DNA of 64,000 nucleotides from Falsiruegeria mediterranea M17 (GCF_900302455.1 NZ_ONZG01000002.1:248001-312000); one strand, 5' to 3'. Positions 1 through 8,918 are shown, counted from the stretch's first letter. Notes: generated from the sequence alone by a model not told the origin. A program made the numbers and translations.

Positions 1-240
1 GTTGGACAGCATTACAGGGACTTCCACCTCGGTAGGAAACCGATTTCGTGGCGTTGGCTTCCTTGACCTACGCGGGATGAAAGGTTCGCCTTTCGGCCAA
101 TGTGGCCCCTGCGGAACAACGACATGCGCAATCCAACGCACTGTCGTTAGCGCATTTGTGCGCAGAATGGACGTCATCACAGTATCAAAGGAAGAGACCT
201 GAGCCACCAAGCGCCTCTGCGCTCGTTTTTGCTCATGCCT
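1..240. other. Window edge upstream of tRNA-Leu, no gene supported
   Basis: I see no convincing coding sequence here. A short open frame of 66 codons begins at base 2, but it has no recognisable domain and no ribosome binding site visible inside the window. The segment lies beyond the 3' end of the minus-strand tRNA gene. No integrase or attachment-site duplication of the tRNA 3' end is visible. Confidence 0.3.
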
Positions 241-327
241 TGGTGCGGTCGAGAAGACTCGAACTTCCACGGGTGTTACCCCACAGCGACCTCAACGCTG
301 CGCGTCTACCAATTCCGCCACGACCGC
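241..327 (-). tRNA. tRNA-Leu (anticodon GAG)
   Basis: Read on the minus strand, this 87-nt segment folds as a class II tRNA. The acceptor stem GCGGTCG pairs with CGACCGC, followed by discriminator A and an encoded CCA (bases 243-241). The D-loop carries the GG of TTGGTAGAC. The anticodon stem CAGCG/CGCTG encloses the loop TTGAGGT, giving anticodon GAG. A long variable arm is present, and the T-arm contains GTTCGAG. The long variable arm and identity elements fit leucine. It stands alone, with no adjacent tRNA or integrase gene. Confidence 0.96.
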
Positions 328-540
328 ACTGTCTAGGCTTGGTGAGGCCGGGGTCTAACGTGAAGCGCTGCCGTTGTGAAGAGGGAAATCACAGAAAATT
401 TCAATGCTCGCTGCTTGGTATCTGCTTGACGATATCCTTTGACATTCTGGCGCACGGATTTCGGTTCGATGCCCGCCTGCCCCTTGAATTCGCGCGCAAG
501 ACACGCACCTTGGTGGGACAGCAAAACAAGGACGATCAAA

Positions 541-1200
541 ATGCCCAACGACCCGACCCGCGCCATCGTTCAGGTCGATATCGTGTCAGATGTAGTCTGT
601 CCTTGGTGCATCGTAGGCTTTCGCCAATTGGATCAGGCGCTGACGCGCTCGGGTTTTCTGGCCAACCTGCGCTGGCATCCATTTGAGCTGAACCCGTCAA
701 TGCCACCCGAAGGGCAAAACCTGCGCGAGCATATCACCGAAAAATATGGCACCACCGCCGAGCAGAGCCAACAGGCCCGTGATCGGCTGAGCGCACTTGG
801 GGCTGAATTGGGCTTTGCCTTCAACTTTACTGACGACAGCCGCATGGTGAACACCTTCAAGGCCCATCAACTGTTGGATTGGGCCGAAGATCAGCAGCTT
901 CAACATCCTTTGAAGATGGCGCTGTTTGATGCGTATTTCACCCAAGCCCGCGACGTGTCCGATGCACAAGTGCTTGCCGATGTGGCCCAGTCTGTCGGCT
1001 TGGACCGTGATTCTGCCACGCAGGTTCTGGACAGTGGCGAACGTCGGCAACAGGTGCGGGAAAAGCAAGGGTTCTGGACCAGCCGGGGTATCTCGGGCGT
1101 GCCTTCGATGGTGTTTGGTGGCAAATATCTGGTGACCGGGGCCCAAGGCGCCGACACCTACGAGCAACTGTTGCGACGCTGCGTGGAAGAAGCCGCCTGA
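541..1200 (+). CDS. DsbA family oxidoreductase (FrnE-like)
   Basis: A 219-residue protein of the DsbA/2-hydroxychromene-2-carboxylate isomerase type. The thioredoxin fold starts at about residue 10 and carries an active-site C20-P-W-C23 pair. The family's cis-proline region is seen near the C terminus (GISGVPSMVFGGKY). There is no signal peptide, so it is expected in the cytoplasm, like FrnE-type disulfide oxidoreductases with roles in redox or oxidative stress. The frame is open further upstream, but ATG 541 is chosen because AAGGA precedes it at good spacing and the family homology begins there. It ends 42 bp before lipB in the same direction and may be co-transcribed. Its precise substrate is unknown. 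Confidence 0.85.
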   Translation: MPNDPTRAIVQVDIVSDVVCPWCIVGFRQLDQALTRSGFLANLRWHPFELNPSMPPEGQNLREHITEKYGTTAEQSQQARDRLSALGAELGFAFNFTDDSRMVNTFKAHQLLDWAEDQQLQHPLKMALFDAYFTQARDVSDAQVLADVAQSVGLDRDSATQVLDSGERRQQVREKQGFWTSRGISGVPSMVFGGKYLVTGAQGADTYEQLLRRCVEEAA

Positions 1201-1242
1201 GGCCTCTTCCCCTGCCCCACACAGACACCTATAGAGCACGCC

Positions 1243-1896
1243 ATGGAATGGATCACATCAGACGAGTTGGTCGCCTATCCCGACGCGGTCGCGTTCATGG
1301 AGGACCGTGCTGCCCAGATTGCGGCCGGAACAGCGGATGAATGCATCTGGCTGGTCGAGCATCCGCCCTTGTACACCGCGGGTACATCGGCCAAACCCGA
1401 AGATCTGACCGATCCCGACCGGTTTGAGGTGCATATCAGCAAACGTGGCGGACAATACACCTATCACGGGCCGGGCCAGCGTGTGGTCTATGTGATGTTG
1501 GATGTCGGCAAACGTGGCCGCGACGTACGCAAGTTTGTCGAACAGCTCGAAACATGGGTGATTGCCGCATTGGCCGAGTTCAACGTGCGCGGCGAGATTC
1601 GCGAAGGGCGCGTTGGCGTTTGGGTCGAACGCGACGACAAACCGTTGGCCGCATCAGGTGCCCGAGCCGAAGACAAGATTGCCGCGATCGGCATTCGCCT
1701 GCGCAAATGGGTCAGCTTTCACGGCATCTCGATCAATGTAGAGCCCGACCTGGACCATTTTGGCGGCATCGTGCCCTGTGGAATTGCGGAACACGGGGTG
1801 ACATCTCTGGTGGACCTGGGATTGCCTGTGACCATGGATGACGTGGACCTGGCTCTCAAGCGGACCTTTGATCAAGTGTTTGCAGGCAATAGCTGA
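1243..1896 (+). CDS. lipB: Lipoyl(octanoyl) transferase LipB
   Basis: LipB moves the octanoyl group from octanoyl-ACP to the lipoyl domains of 2-oxoacid dehydrogenases and the glycine cleavage H protein, the first step of lipoate synthesis. The 217 residues match the family's usual length. Visible motifs are [12 protein letters not shown] for acyl binding, the [10 protein letters not shown] segment, the FHGISINV segment, and PCGI with the catalytic cysteine. The conserved lysine of the KIAAIG motif is present. ATG 1243 is the first start of the frame and gives a standard N terminus, although its ribosome binding site is weak. No lipA gene lies next to it in this window. Confidence 0.96.
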   Translation: MEWITSDELVAYPDAVAFMEDRAAQIAAGTADECIWLVEHPPLYTAGTSAKPEDLTDPDRFEVHISKRGGQYTYHGPGQRVVYVMLDVGKRGRDVRKFVEQLETWVIAALAEFNVRGEIREGRVGVWVERDDKPLAASGARAEDKIAAIGIRLRKWVSFHGISINVEPDLDHFGGIVPCGIAEHGVTSLVDLGLPVTMDDVDLALKRTFDQVFAGNS

Positions 1897-1972
1897 CGGC
1901 GTCACCGACACCCTGCCTCGTTTGTTTCAAGCGCCTCGCAGCAACAGTTCCCGCCGCAAACAGTGCCTTCGT

Positions 1973-3760
1973 TCAGCCAACACCGAGCATTGCCAGATCA
2001 TCAATTGCGGTCAAAACCGCTTCGGGGCGCTCGTAGATCAGGAACTGACCTGTGTCCTGAAACAGACGAATTGACATGTTGTCATACCCGCTGACGAACT
2101 GTTGCGTGGCGCAGGCCGGAATGACCGGGTCCAACTCACCATGCAGGTGATAAATCGGCGTGGTCGTCCCTTGGATCATCGGCAACCAGTTGCGCACCAT
2201 CAAGTGACCATCCGCCGTGAAACCCGCCGCCCCTGCCTGAGCCGCGAAACGGTATCCGGCGTACATCAGCTCGGCCAAGCCAAGGCGATCGACCACGTGC
2301 CGTTCATGGCTGCCCGGTTTGTAAAGTGTATCCATGAATTTGGGCACATCGTCACTGTCGACCAAAGCAATGCCCGCACGCACAAAGAACGGAAGTAGAG
2401 CCGGAGCAAACCGCGCAGTATAGGCCATAACCCGCTGGCGTGGTGCCATTTTCGAGATCTGTTTCATCCGCAGCACAGGCCCGCCCCCGGCAACCGCGAC
2501 CATCCCGCGCACGCGCCCCTGCAAGGAGTTGCAGGCCACATGACCGTGCAATGCGCCAGCCATATGGCCCAGGATCACGGGCTGCTTCAGCCCCATGCAG
2601 GCAATCAATTCGTTGATATGGGCCACGCCGGAATTCAACGCCTCTTCGGGACTACCGACCGTTTCGGACTGGCCATAGCCGGGCCTGACCGGCGCAATCA
2701 CGCGATACCCGCGTAACAGACCTTGCGTTTGCAAGTAATAGAGCGGCGCCATGCCATCCAGCATCCCGTGCAGATAGATCACCGGATACCCATCGGGATC
2801 TCCGCACTGAAACAACTGCATTTGCAGCCCGGTCTCCATGGGCCGCAACTCGCTGTGAAGTTCAACAGCGCCCGGGTGATCGGCCATGCTTGGGCCTTCG
2901 TTGCCGACGAGAAAGGCCACCAGTCTAATCAGGTCCACCTGCCCCGGCGCCCCTGTCTTTGCCAGCACAGATTTAGCCTGGTTGCGCACCGTGTGCTCGG
3001 ACCGATCCGACAGAGCAGCCATTTCCCTGAGGCTGCGCCCGGCCATCAAGTTCCGAACCACCTCGACTTCGGCACGGGACAGACCAAACGAGGTGACAAG
3101 CAATTGCTCGGCCTCACCGGTCCAACGATAACTCAGCCCCTCGATCACCAAACGCAGTTCGCCGTTGTCTTCGGCAATGCGTGCAATCAAATGGCGCGGC
3201 GTGGAATCCGTTGTCAGAACCGCCGCGTCCGAGGCGCCATTCCCCCCTTGGGCGGCGCGCTGCAAGTCGTCGAGCATGCTGACGGATCCAGCCGTCAACC
3301 GATCGTTCAATGCGTCAAGCCTGGTCGATTGCTTCAGAAACTCATCCGTTCCCTTGCCCTGCGCCAATATGCGCCCGTCGGGCGTAGCCAAAACAGCAAA
3401 ACCATCGAGGGCTGCAATCCGGTCCTGCAGTGCTGTCTTTGGCACCTTGCGGCCGATCTGATTCAGAATGTCGTGAGCGCGGGTAAAATGCGCCTGCAGT
3501 TCGGGATCAATCTCTATACCGCCCTGAACATCGCGCCCATCCAGGCGCAAGGCCACTTTGGGTTCACTCAGAATCTGGGTGATATGCTCCTCCCAGGCCT
3601 CCATGAATGCCTCATAGAGTTCAGGCCGCAGCACCGTTTCATAGATGGCTGCGATGACCTGATCCCGAGTGATCTCGCCCGTGTGATTCAAAACTGTCCC
3701 TGCGTCTGGTTGTCGGACCAAGAAATCCGTTTCCCCCAAATTAGGTGAGCGTGCCAACAA
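1973..3760 (-). CDS. LuxR-type HTH protein with C-terminal pseudo alpha/beta hydrolase
   Basis: A 595-residue three-part protein. Residues 1 to about 215 form an N-terminal region with a PAS-like stretch (LATPDGRILAQG near residue 145). Residues about 228-290 are a LuxR/GerE helix-turn-helix (SRAEVEVVRNLMAGRSLREM). Residues about 300-595 form an alpha/beta-hydrolase domain (VIYLHGMLDG oxyanion segment, HGELDPVIP with Asp544). The nucleophile elbow reads G-H-M400-A-G instead of G-x-S-x-G, and the usual catalytic His position reads DTGQ572FLIYERPE. Two of the three triad residues are therefore replaced. The HTH is central rather than C-terminal as in typical LuxR proteins. I infer a regulator whose hydrolase fold may act as a ligand-sensing module. 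A shorter start downstream of 3760 is possible. It is convergent with lipB. Confidence 0.82.
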   Translation of the reverse strand: MLARSPNLGETDFLVRQPDAGTVLNHTGEITRDQVIAAIYETVLRPELYEAFMEAWEEHITQILSEPKVALRLDGRDVQGGIEIDPELQAHFTRAHDILNQIGRKVPKTALQDRIAALDGFAVLATPDGRILAQGKGTDEFLKQSTRLDALNDRLTAGSVSMLDDLQRAAQGGNGASDAAVLTTDSTPRHLIARIAEDNGELRLVIEGLSYRWTGEAEQLLVTSFGLSRAEVEVVRNLMAGRSLREMAALSDRSEHTVRNQAKSVLAKTGAPGQVDLIRLVAFLVGNEGPSMADHPGAVELHSELRPMETGLQMQLFQCGDPDGYPVIYLHGMLDGMAPLYYLQTQGLLRGYRVIAPVRPGYGQSETVGSPEEALNSGVAHINELIACMGLKQPVILGHMAGALHGHVACNSLQGRVRGMVAVAGGGPVLRMKQISKMAPRQRVMAYTARFAPALLPFFVRAGIALVDSDDVPKFMDTLYKPGSHERHVVDRLGLAELMYAGYRFAAQAGAAGFTADGHLMVRNWLPMIQGTTTPIYHLHGELDPVIPACATQQFVSGYDNMSIRLFQDTGQFLIYERPEAVLTAIDDLAMLGVG

Positions 3761-3926
3761 ATCCAGCCAAAATTGCTAATCAAATGGCACAATTAACCCA
3801 TCTGGGTCATGTCGCGGTATCGCGTCTGATGCACACAGAACAGGCCGTTCTGTGAGTGAGTGGTACATTTTAGCTATCTGGCGAAGGCGAACTCTGGTTC
3901 GTTTTTGCCATTTTTATGTCGATCTG

Positions 3927-3961
3927 CCGCCCCGGTTCCCATCTCGGGGCGGTAATTTTTT
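3927..3961 (+). terminator. Rho-independent-type hairpin in the 249-bp gap before the HIT gene
   Basis: CCGCCCCG (3927-3934) and CGGGGCGG (3945-3952) form a perfect 8-bp stem with a 10-nt loop, followed by a run of six T (3956-3961) on the plus strand. No plus-strand protein gene ends just upstream. It may therefore end an unannotated small transcript that starts in 3761-3900, or act on the minus strand as a structured leader. A smaller hairpin, CGAAC-TCTG-GTTCG followed by five T, sits at 3888-3906. Confidence 0.6.
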
Positions 3962-4009
3962 GCCCGCTTTCATGTTGCGAAAGCCGCGCACTGACCCCAT
4001 CGTGTGATT

Positions 4010-4426
4010 TCAGCTCAGAACCGCCCTGATCTTGTCCGCATGCTCGGCAATGAGGTCAAAATCGCCCATCTTGCCCGGCGCGCGTACGGAAACGCCCTCA
4101 TGTCGTGGCAGGACGTGGAAATGCAGGTGAAACACCTCTTGGCCGCCAGCAGCCTCGTTGAACTGCTGAATGGTCACCCCGTCCGCGTCAAAGGCTTCCT
4201 TCACCGCCCGGCTTAGTTTCTGCACCGTGGCAATGACGGCGGACAGCTGCGCGGGAGTGGCATCCAACACGTTGCGACAGGGTGTCTTTGGGATCACCAA
4301 CAAATGCCCATCGGCCCGCGGCATGATGTCCATGAACGCCAAGGTTTCCTCGTCTTCGTAAACTCGGTTCGACGGGATCTCTTCGCGCAGGATCTTTGCA
4401 AAGATGTTGTCAGGATCGTATGTCAT
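4010..4426 (-). CDS. HIT family protein (histidine triad nucleotide-binding)
   Basis: A 138-residue member of the HIT superfamily, small cytoplasmic nucleotide hydrolases acting on AMP-amide and dinucleoside polyphosphate substrates. The signature histidine triad HLHFHVLPR is present near residue 100, and the N-terminal IFAKILREEIPS and GHLLVIPK segments are typical. The frame extends upstream of 4426, but ATG 4426 is chosen because GAGGT precedes it at 6-7 nt and MTYDPDNIF matches the family N terminus. It is divergent from ctaD, with the region between holding the oxidase promoter. Confidence 0.92.
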   Translation of the reverse strand: MTYDPDNIFAKILREEIPSNRVYEDEETLAFMDIMPRADGHLLVIPKTPCRNVLDATPAQLSAVIATVQKLSRAVKEAFDADGVTIQQFNEAAGGQEVFHLHFHVLPRHEGVSVRAPGKMGDFDLIAEHADKIRAVLS

Positions 4427-4580
4427 GGGTGACCTCAAATGCTGCGACTGTCCCGTTTGTTGCGCCCCAAGCGATCCAAGGTCAACCCGACAAAGGGAAA
4501 GCCGGCTCACCCACCCGCCTCGAAACGCCCCCGCCCGCGGAATTTGCCCCTTTTGTTCAAGGGGGGTGCGGCTATTTATC

Positions 4581-4594
4581 TTGACCTAGATCAA
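4581..4594 (+). promoter_or_regulatory. Candidate FNR/FnrL-type box upstream of ctaD
   Basis: TTGACCTAGATCAA is a 14-bp near-palindrome (TTGAC-N4-ATCAA) that differs by one base from the FNR consensus TTGAT-N4-ATCAA. It lies 104 bp before the ctaD start, and 155 bp from the divergent HIT gene start. Oxygen-responsive control of aa3 oxidase by FnrL-type regulators is known in Rhodobacter relatives. The direction of the effect cannot be read from the sequence. Confidence 0.5.
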
Positions 4595-4697
4595 ACTCCG
4601 CCATTGAAGGCGGTCCCGCTGCACTCTAAAACCAGCAGGAATCCGCGCGGCCCGGAGAGGTCCGGCTGCGCGTGCAGTTTCAACAGGAGGCACCTAA

Positions 4698-6368
4698 ATG
4701 GCAGACGCAGCCATTCATGGTCACGAGCATGAAGACAACCGCGGTTTCTTTACCCGCTGGTTCATGTCGACCAACCACAAGGACATCGGGATTCTCTACC
4801 TGATCGTCTCGGCCCTGGCAGGCCTGATCTCGGTCATGCTGACCGTTTATATGCGACTGGAGCTCATGGAGCCCGGCGTTCAATACATGTGCCTCGAAGG
4901 CGCCCGTTTCCTGGCAAGCGACGAAGTTTGTACGCCAAACGGTCACCTTTGGAACGTGATGATCACCTATCACGGCGTTCTGATGATGTTCTTCGTCGTC
5001 ATTCCGGCACTGTTTGGTGGGTTTGGCAACTACTTCATGCCGTTGCAGATCGGTGCGCCGGACATGGCGTTCCCGCGGATGAACAACCTGTCGTTCTGGC
5101 TCTACGTGGCCGGTACGTCGCTGGGTATCGCTTCGATGCTGACCCCGGGCGGCAACGACCAGTTGGGCTCGGGTGTTGGCTGGGTTCTATATCCGCCGCT
5201 GTCGACCACCGAAGGTGGCATGTCGATGGACCTCGCAATCTTCGCTGTTCACGTATCGGGCGCCTCCTCGATCCTGGGCGCGATCAACATGATCACCACC
5301 TTCCTGAACATGCGTGCCCCCGGCATGACCCTGTTCAAGGTGCCGCTGTTCTCATGGTCGATCTTTGTCACCTCGTGGCTGATCCTGCTGTCCCTGCCGG
5401 TTCTGGCGGGCGCGATCACCATGCTGCTGATGGACCGCAATTTTGGCTTTGCGTTCTTTGATCCGGCCGGTGGCGGTGACCCGATCCTGTATCAGCACAT
5501 CCTTTGGTTCTTTGGTCACCCCGAAGTGTACATCGTGATCCTGCCTGGTTTCGGCATCATCAGCCACGTCATCGCGACCTTCTCGCGCAAGCCTGTCTTC
5601 GGCTACCTGCCGATGGTCTGGGCGATCATCGCGATTGGTGTTCTGGGCTTCGTCGTTTGGGCGCACCACATGTACACCGTCGGCATGTCGCTGAACCAGC
5701 AGGCCTACTTCATGCTGGCCACAATGGTCATCGCGGTTCCGACAGGCGTTAAGGTCTTCTCGTGGATCGCGACCATGTGGGGCGGCTCGATCGAGTTCAA
5801 AACCCCGATGCTCTTTGCCTTTGGCTTCCTCTTCCTGTTCACCGTCGGTGGTGTGACCGGGGTGGTTCTGTCGCAGGCTGGTGTGGACCGGGCGTACCAT
5901 GACACCTACTACGTGGTTGCACACTTCCACTATGTTATGTCGCTGGGTGCGGTGTTTGCGATCTTTGCCGGTGTTTACTTCTACTTCGGCAAGATGTCGG
6001 GCCGTCAGTATTCCGAGTTCTGGGGCAAGATCCACTTCTGGATGTTCTTCATCGGTGCAAACCTGACGTTCTTCCCGCAGCACTTCCTGGGTCGTCAGGG
6101 CATGCCGCGTCGTTACATCGACTATCCGGAAGCTTTCGCCTACTGGAACAAGATCTCGTCCTATGGCGCGTTCATCTCGTTCGCTTCGTTCCTGCTGTTC
6201 TTCGGCATCATGTTCTTCGCGCTGACACGCGGGGCACGCATCACCCAGAACAACTACTGGAACGAATATGCCGACACGCTGGAGTGGACCCTGCCGTCGC
6301 CTCCGCCGGAGCACACGTTCGAGATCCTGCCCAAGCAGGAAGACTGGGACAAAGGCCCCGCGCACTGA
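4698..6368 (+). CDS. ctaD: Cytochrome c oxidase aa3 subunit I
   Basis: The 556-residue catalytic subunit of the aa3-type cytochrome c oxidase in the inner membrane. It reduces O2 to water while pumping protons, and holds heme a and the heme a3/CuB centre. The visible ligands and motifs are typical: the heme-a His in [25 protein letters not shown] (CuB ligand and cross-linked Tyr), AHHMYTVG with the paired CuB histidines, and [13 protein letters not shown] with the two axial heme histidines. About twelve membrane segments are evident. A strong AGGAGG sits just before ATG 4698. It stands apart from the subunit II/III genes, as is usual in Rhodobacterales, and is followed directly by a strong terminator. 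Confidence 0.98.
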   Translation: MADAAIHGHEHEDNRGFFTRWFMSTNHKDIGILYLIVSALAGLISVMLTVYMRLELMEPGVQYMCLEGARFLASDEVCTPNGHLWNVMITYHGVLMMFFVVIPALFGGFGNYFMPLQIGAPDMAFPRMNNLSFWLYVAGTSLGIASMLTPGGNDQLGSGVGWVLYPPLSTTEGGMSMDLAIFAVHVSGASSILGAINMITTFLNMRAPGMTLFKVPLFSWSIFVTSWLILLSLPVLAGAITMLLMDRNFGFAFFDPAGGGDPILYQHILWFFGHPEVYIVILPGFGIISHVIATFSRKPVFGYLPMVWAIIAIGVLGFVVWAHHMYTVGMSLNQQAYFMLATMVIAVPTGVKVFSWIATMWGGSIEFKTPMLFAFGFLFLFTVGGVTGVVLSQAGVDRAYHDTYYVVAHFHYVMSLGAVFAIFAGVYFYFGKMSGRQYSEFWGKIHFWMFFIGANLTFFPQHFLGRQGMPRRYIDYPEAFAYWNKISSYGAFISFASFLLFFGIMFFALTRGARITQNNYWNEYADTLEWTLPSPPPEHTFEILPKQEDWDKGPAH

Positions 6369-6390
6369 TCCCGTCTAACTAAGACCTAAG

Positions 6391-6422
6391 AAAGCCCCGG
6401 CATCGTCCGGGGCTTTTTCTTT
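6391..6422 (+). terminator. Rho-independent terminator of ctaD
   Basis: AAAGCCCCGG (6391-6400) pairs perfectly with CCGGGGCTTT (6407-6416) around a 6-nt loop, followed by T-rich TTCTTTT. It lies 23 bp after the ctaD stop. Confidence 0.92.
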
Positions 6423-6508
6423 TGGGCAGTCGGACCAATTGTCACGATGCCGAAGACCAAGGCCAAAAGGTTTTGACCCGATGCCAGAGCCATCCTAGGT
6501 AACAGGCC

Positions 6509-6988
6509 ATGCCGTACGACTGGACAGAAAAGGCCGAGCACGCCCACACATTGCGCCTTTGGCCACACAACTCGCTGCCGCCGCGGGGGGCCGCCGCTTG
6601 GGTTCTGATGATCTTTGGTTTCGCAACGATCCCGCTGATTGCCGTGCTTGGGTCGGTGCTGCTGTGGGGCCTCTTGCCGTTTGTGCTGCTGGCCGTGGGG
6701 GGCATGTGGCTGGCGATCGAGATGAACTATCGCCAACGCCGAATTCTCGAAGTGCTGACGCTGTCAGACACGCAGGCGCATCTGGTGCGGCACAATCCCA
6801 AGGGTGCGCCGCAAGAGTGGAGCTGCAACCGCTATTGGGCGCAGATAGAAATGCACCCAGACGGGGGTCCTGTGCCGAACTATGTCACTTTGAAGGGGTC
6901 AGGGCGCGAGGTCGAAATCGGAGCATTTCTGTCCGAGGACGAACGCGTCGCGCTTTACGACGAGCTGTCCGTCAAACTGCGCCCGTAG
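6509..6988 (+). CDS. DUF2244 domain membrane protein
   Basis: A 159-residue integral membrane protein of the DUF2244 family, often found next to aa3 oxidase genes in alphaproteobacteria. A hydrophobic hairpin of two membrane segments spans about residues 28-70. The conserved soluble C-terminal half includes the EVLTLSDTQAHLVRHNP and YVTLKGSGREVEIGAFLS segments. Its molecular function is not established, and the link to cytochrome oxidase rests on gene neighbourhood. It follows ctaD after a terminator, so it probably has its own promoter. It is convergent with the GatB/YqeY gene, only 3 bp apart. Confidence 0.88.
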   Translation: MPYDWTEKAEHAHTLRLWPHNSLPPRGAAAWVLMIFGFATIPLIAVLGSVLLWGLLPFVLLAVGGMWLAIEMNYRQRRILEVLTLSDTQAHLVRHNPKGAPQEWSCNRYWAQIEMHPDGGPVPNYVTLKGSGREVEIGAFLSEDERVALYDELSVKLRP

Positions 6989-6991
6989 TCG

Positions 6992-7477
6992 TCAGCACTG
7001 ACCGCCAGAGGCCGCGCAGAGCTGATCTTTGACCATCGGGCCGACCTTGCCGAAATCCATCTGGCCAGTATAGCGGCCCTTGAGCTCGCCCATGACCTTG
7101 CCCATGTCCCGGATCGACGCCGCACCAGTGGCGGTGATCGCCTCGGAAATGGCCTTGGTCACCTCGCCGTCATCCAGAGCCTTGGGCAGGAATTCCGAGA
7201 TGATCTCGACTTCTTGCTGCTCACGCTCGGCCAGATCCAGACGCCCACCCTCTTCATAGGCGCGCGCGCTTTCCTGGCGTTGCTTGGTCATTTTCCCAAG
7301 AATGGCAAGGACTTCGGCATCGCTGATGCAACCTGCCTCTTCGCCGCCCGCCGTGCGCGCCGCGATATCCTTGTCCTTGATCGCAGCATTGATCAGACGC
7401 AGGGTCGACAGCCGTTGGGCCGCCTTGTCCTTCATCGCCTGTTTCAGGGCGGTATTGACGCGAGATCTCAGATCCAT
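6992..7477 (-). CDS. GatB/YqeY domain-containing protein
   Basis: A 161-residue protein related to the C-terminal domain of the amidotransferase subunit GatB, of the YqeY type. This domain binds tRNA in GatB, but the role of the free-standing version is unclear. The helix-rich sequence contains RLSTLRLINAAIKD, SARAYEEGGRLDLAEREQQE and the C-terminal glycine-containing GKVMGELKGRYTGQMDFG. The frame also offers ATGs at 7489 and 7495. I chose 7477 because MDLRSRVNTALKQAMKD matches the family N terminus, but the start is uncertain. It is divergent from carA. Confidence 0.88.
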   Translation of the reverse strand: MDLRSRVNTALKQAMKDKAAQRLSTLRLINAAIKDKDIAARTAGGEEAGCISDAEVLAILGKMTKQRQESARAYEEGGRLDLAEREQQEVEIISEFLPKALDDGEVTKAISEAITATGAASIRDMGKVMGELKGRYTGQMDFGKVGPMVKDQLCAASGGQC

Positions 7478-7611
7478 TTTCTGGTCCATCCCCATGGAAA
7501 CACAAGTCCCCGAACATACCGAAAGAAAAACCCTGGCACAACAGGGGACGAAACCACCTAAGTTATTGAAAAAAAACAATAGCCCAAAAATTGATCACCC
7601 GTGTCCTGCCC

Positions 7612-7640
7612 TTGACCCAGCGGCCTATCCCTCTTAGGTA
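7612..7640 (+). promoter_or_regulatory. Candidate sigma70-type promoter of carA
   Basis: TTGACC (7612-7617) is followed after 17 bp by TAGGTA (7635-7640). This would start transcription near 7647, leaving a leader of about 26 nt before carA. Spacing and the -35 box are good, while the -10 box is only partly like TATAAT. Confidence 0.4.
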
Positions 7641-7672
7641 TGCGCCGGTTTACCCTGCAGGAGAGTCGCGCC

Positions 7673-8839
7673 ATGACACAGTCCGCCCCGTCCAAGCCCA
7701 CCGCATGTCTGGCGTTGGCAGATGGAACCCTTTTCTACGGCGTGGGATTTGGCGCCACGGGTCAGACCACGGCCGAGTTGTGCTTTAACACCGCGATGAC
7801 CGGCTATCAGGAAATCATGACCGATCCGTCTTATGCCGGGCAAATCGTGACCTTCACCTTCCCCCACATCGGCAACGTTGGCGTCACGCCCGAAGATGAC
7901 GAAACCGCAGATCCCGTGGCGGCTGGCATGGTGGTGAAATGGGACCCGACGCTGGCGTCGAACTGGCGCGCGACCGAAGAGCTCAAGACTTGGCTGGAGC
8001 GCCGGGGTCGGATCGCCATCGGCGGCATTGACACGCGCCGCCTTACCCGCGCCATCCGCCAACAGGGCGCACCGCATGTGGCACTGGCCCATGACCCCGA
8101 AGGCAACTTTGACATCGAGGCTCTGGTCGCCGCAGCGCGCGGCTTTGCGGGTCTGGAGGGCATGGACCTGGCCAAGGAAGTCACCTGCGCCCAAAGCTAT
8201 CGCTGGGACGAGATGCGGTGGGCTTGGCCCGATGGCTATCCCAAGCAGGATGCCCCTCGTCACAAGGTCGTCGCGCTGGACTATGGCGCGAAGCGCAACA
8301 TCCTGCGTTGCTTGGCAAGTGCCGGCTGCGATGTGACCGTCCTGCCCGCGACCGCAACCGCAGCCGAAGTGCTGGCCCATAACCCCGATGGTGTGTTCCT
8401 GTCCAATGGTCCGGGTGACCCGGCGGCCACTGGCGAATATGCCGTGCCGATGATCAAGGAAATTCTGGACACCACACAGTTGCCGGTTTTCGGCATCTGC
8501 CTTGGACACCAGATGCTGGCACTGGCGCTTGGGGGTCAGACCGTCAAGATGAACCACGGCCACCACGGCGCCAACCATCCGGTCAAGGATCTGGATACCG
8601 GCAAGGTCGAGATCACCTCGATGAACCACGGCTTTGCGGTCGACGCGCAAAGCCTGCCCGCTGGTGTCGTGGAAACCCACAAATCGCTCTTTGATGGCTC
8701 GAACTGCGGTATCCGCATGACAGACCGCCCCGTCTATTCGGTCCAATATCATCCCGAGGCCTCGCCCGGTCCGCAGGACAGCTTCTACCTGTTCGAGCGC
8801 TTCTCGGCCGCGATGGATGAACAAAAAGCGCAGGCCTGA
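7673..8839 (+). CDS. carA: Carbamoyl-phosphate synthase small chain
   Basis: A 388-residue glutamine amidotransferase subunit of carbamoyl-phosphate synthetase. It supplies ammonia to CarB for arginine and pyrimidine synthesis. The N-terminal CPSase small-chain domain opens with LADGTLFYGVGFGATG. The class I amidotransferase domain carries the nucleophile C276 in GICLGHQM and the His/Glu pair in YHPEASPGP. The frame is open 11 codons upstream, but AGGAG eight bases before ATG 7673 decides the start. carB is not in the window, so the subunits are unlinked or split here, as is common in alphaproteobacteria. Confidence 0.97.
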   Translation: MTQSAPSKPTACLALADGTLFYGVGFGATGQTTAELCFNTAMTGYQEIMTDPSYAGQIVTFTFPHIGNVGVTPEDDETADPVAAGMVVKWDPTLASNWRATEELKTWLERRGRIAIGGIDTRRLTRAIRQQGAPHVALAHDPEGNFDIEALVAAARGFAGLEGMDLAKEVTCAQSYRWDEMRWAWPDGYPKQDAPRHKVVALDYGAKRNILRCLASAGCDVTVLPATATAAEVLAHNPDGVFLSNGPGDPAATGEYAVPMIKEILDTTQLPVFGICLGHQMLALALGGQTVKMNHGHHGANHPVKDLDTGKVEITSMNHGFAVDAQSLPAGVVETHKSLFDGSNCGIRMTDRPVYSVQYHPEASPGPQDSFYLFERFSAAMDEQKAQA

Positions 8840-8856
8840 ACTTATTAAGTGCAAGG

Positions 8857-8873
8857 TTAACTTTCTATTAACC
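8857..8873 (+). promoter_or_regulatory. CtrA-type binding site (TTAA-N7-TTAACC)
   Basis: TTAA-CTTTCTA-TTAACC exactly matches the CtrA full-site consensus TTAA-N7-TTAAC. It sits inside a larger perfect inverted repeat, AAGGTTAA (8853-8860) and TTAACCTT (8868-8875). It lies 46 bp before the start of the glycosyltransferase gene and 17 bp after the carA stop. CtrA is the conserved cell-cycle and motility response regulator of alphaproteobacteria. Confidence 0.6.
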
Positions 8874-8918
8874 TTATGATTGCAATCCTGACCCGGTGCT
8901 GGACATCGGGCGGGATGC

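Noticed and set aside
241-327. tRNA-Leu as an integration site of a genomic island
   Set aside because: No integrase gene and no repeat of the tRNA 3' end were seen in the window. The flanking genes are core functions.
2723-3748. 341-codon frame antisense to the LuxR-hydrolase gene
   Set aside because: The minus-strand gene has convincing HTH and hydrolase motifs. The antisense product has none.
5352-6365. Long open frame antisense to ctaD (337 codons)
   Set aside because: It is a codon-bias shadow of ctaD. Its product is low-complexity, rich in Arg, Asp, Glu and His, with no recognisable domain and no start signal.
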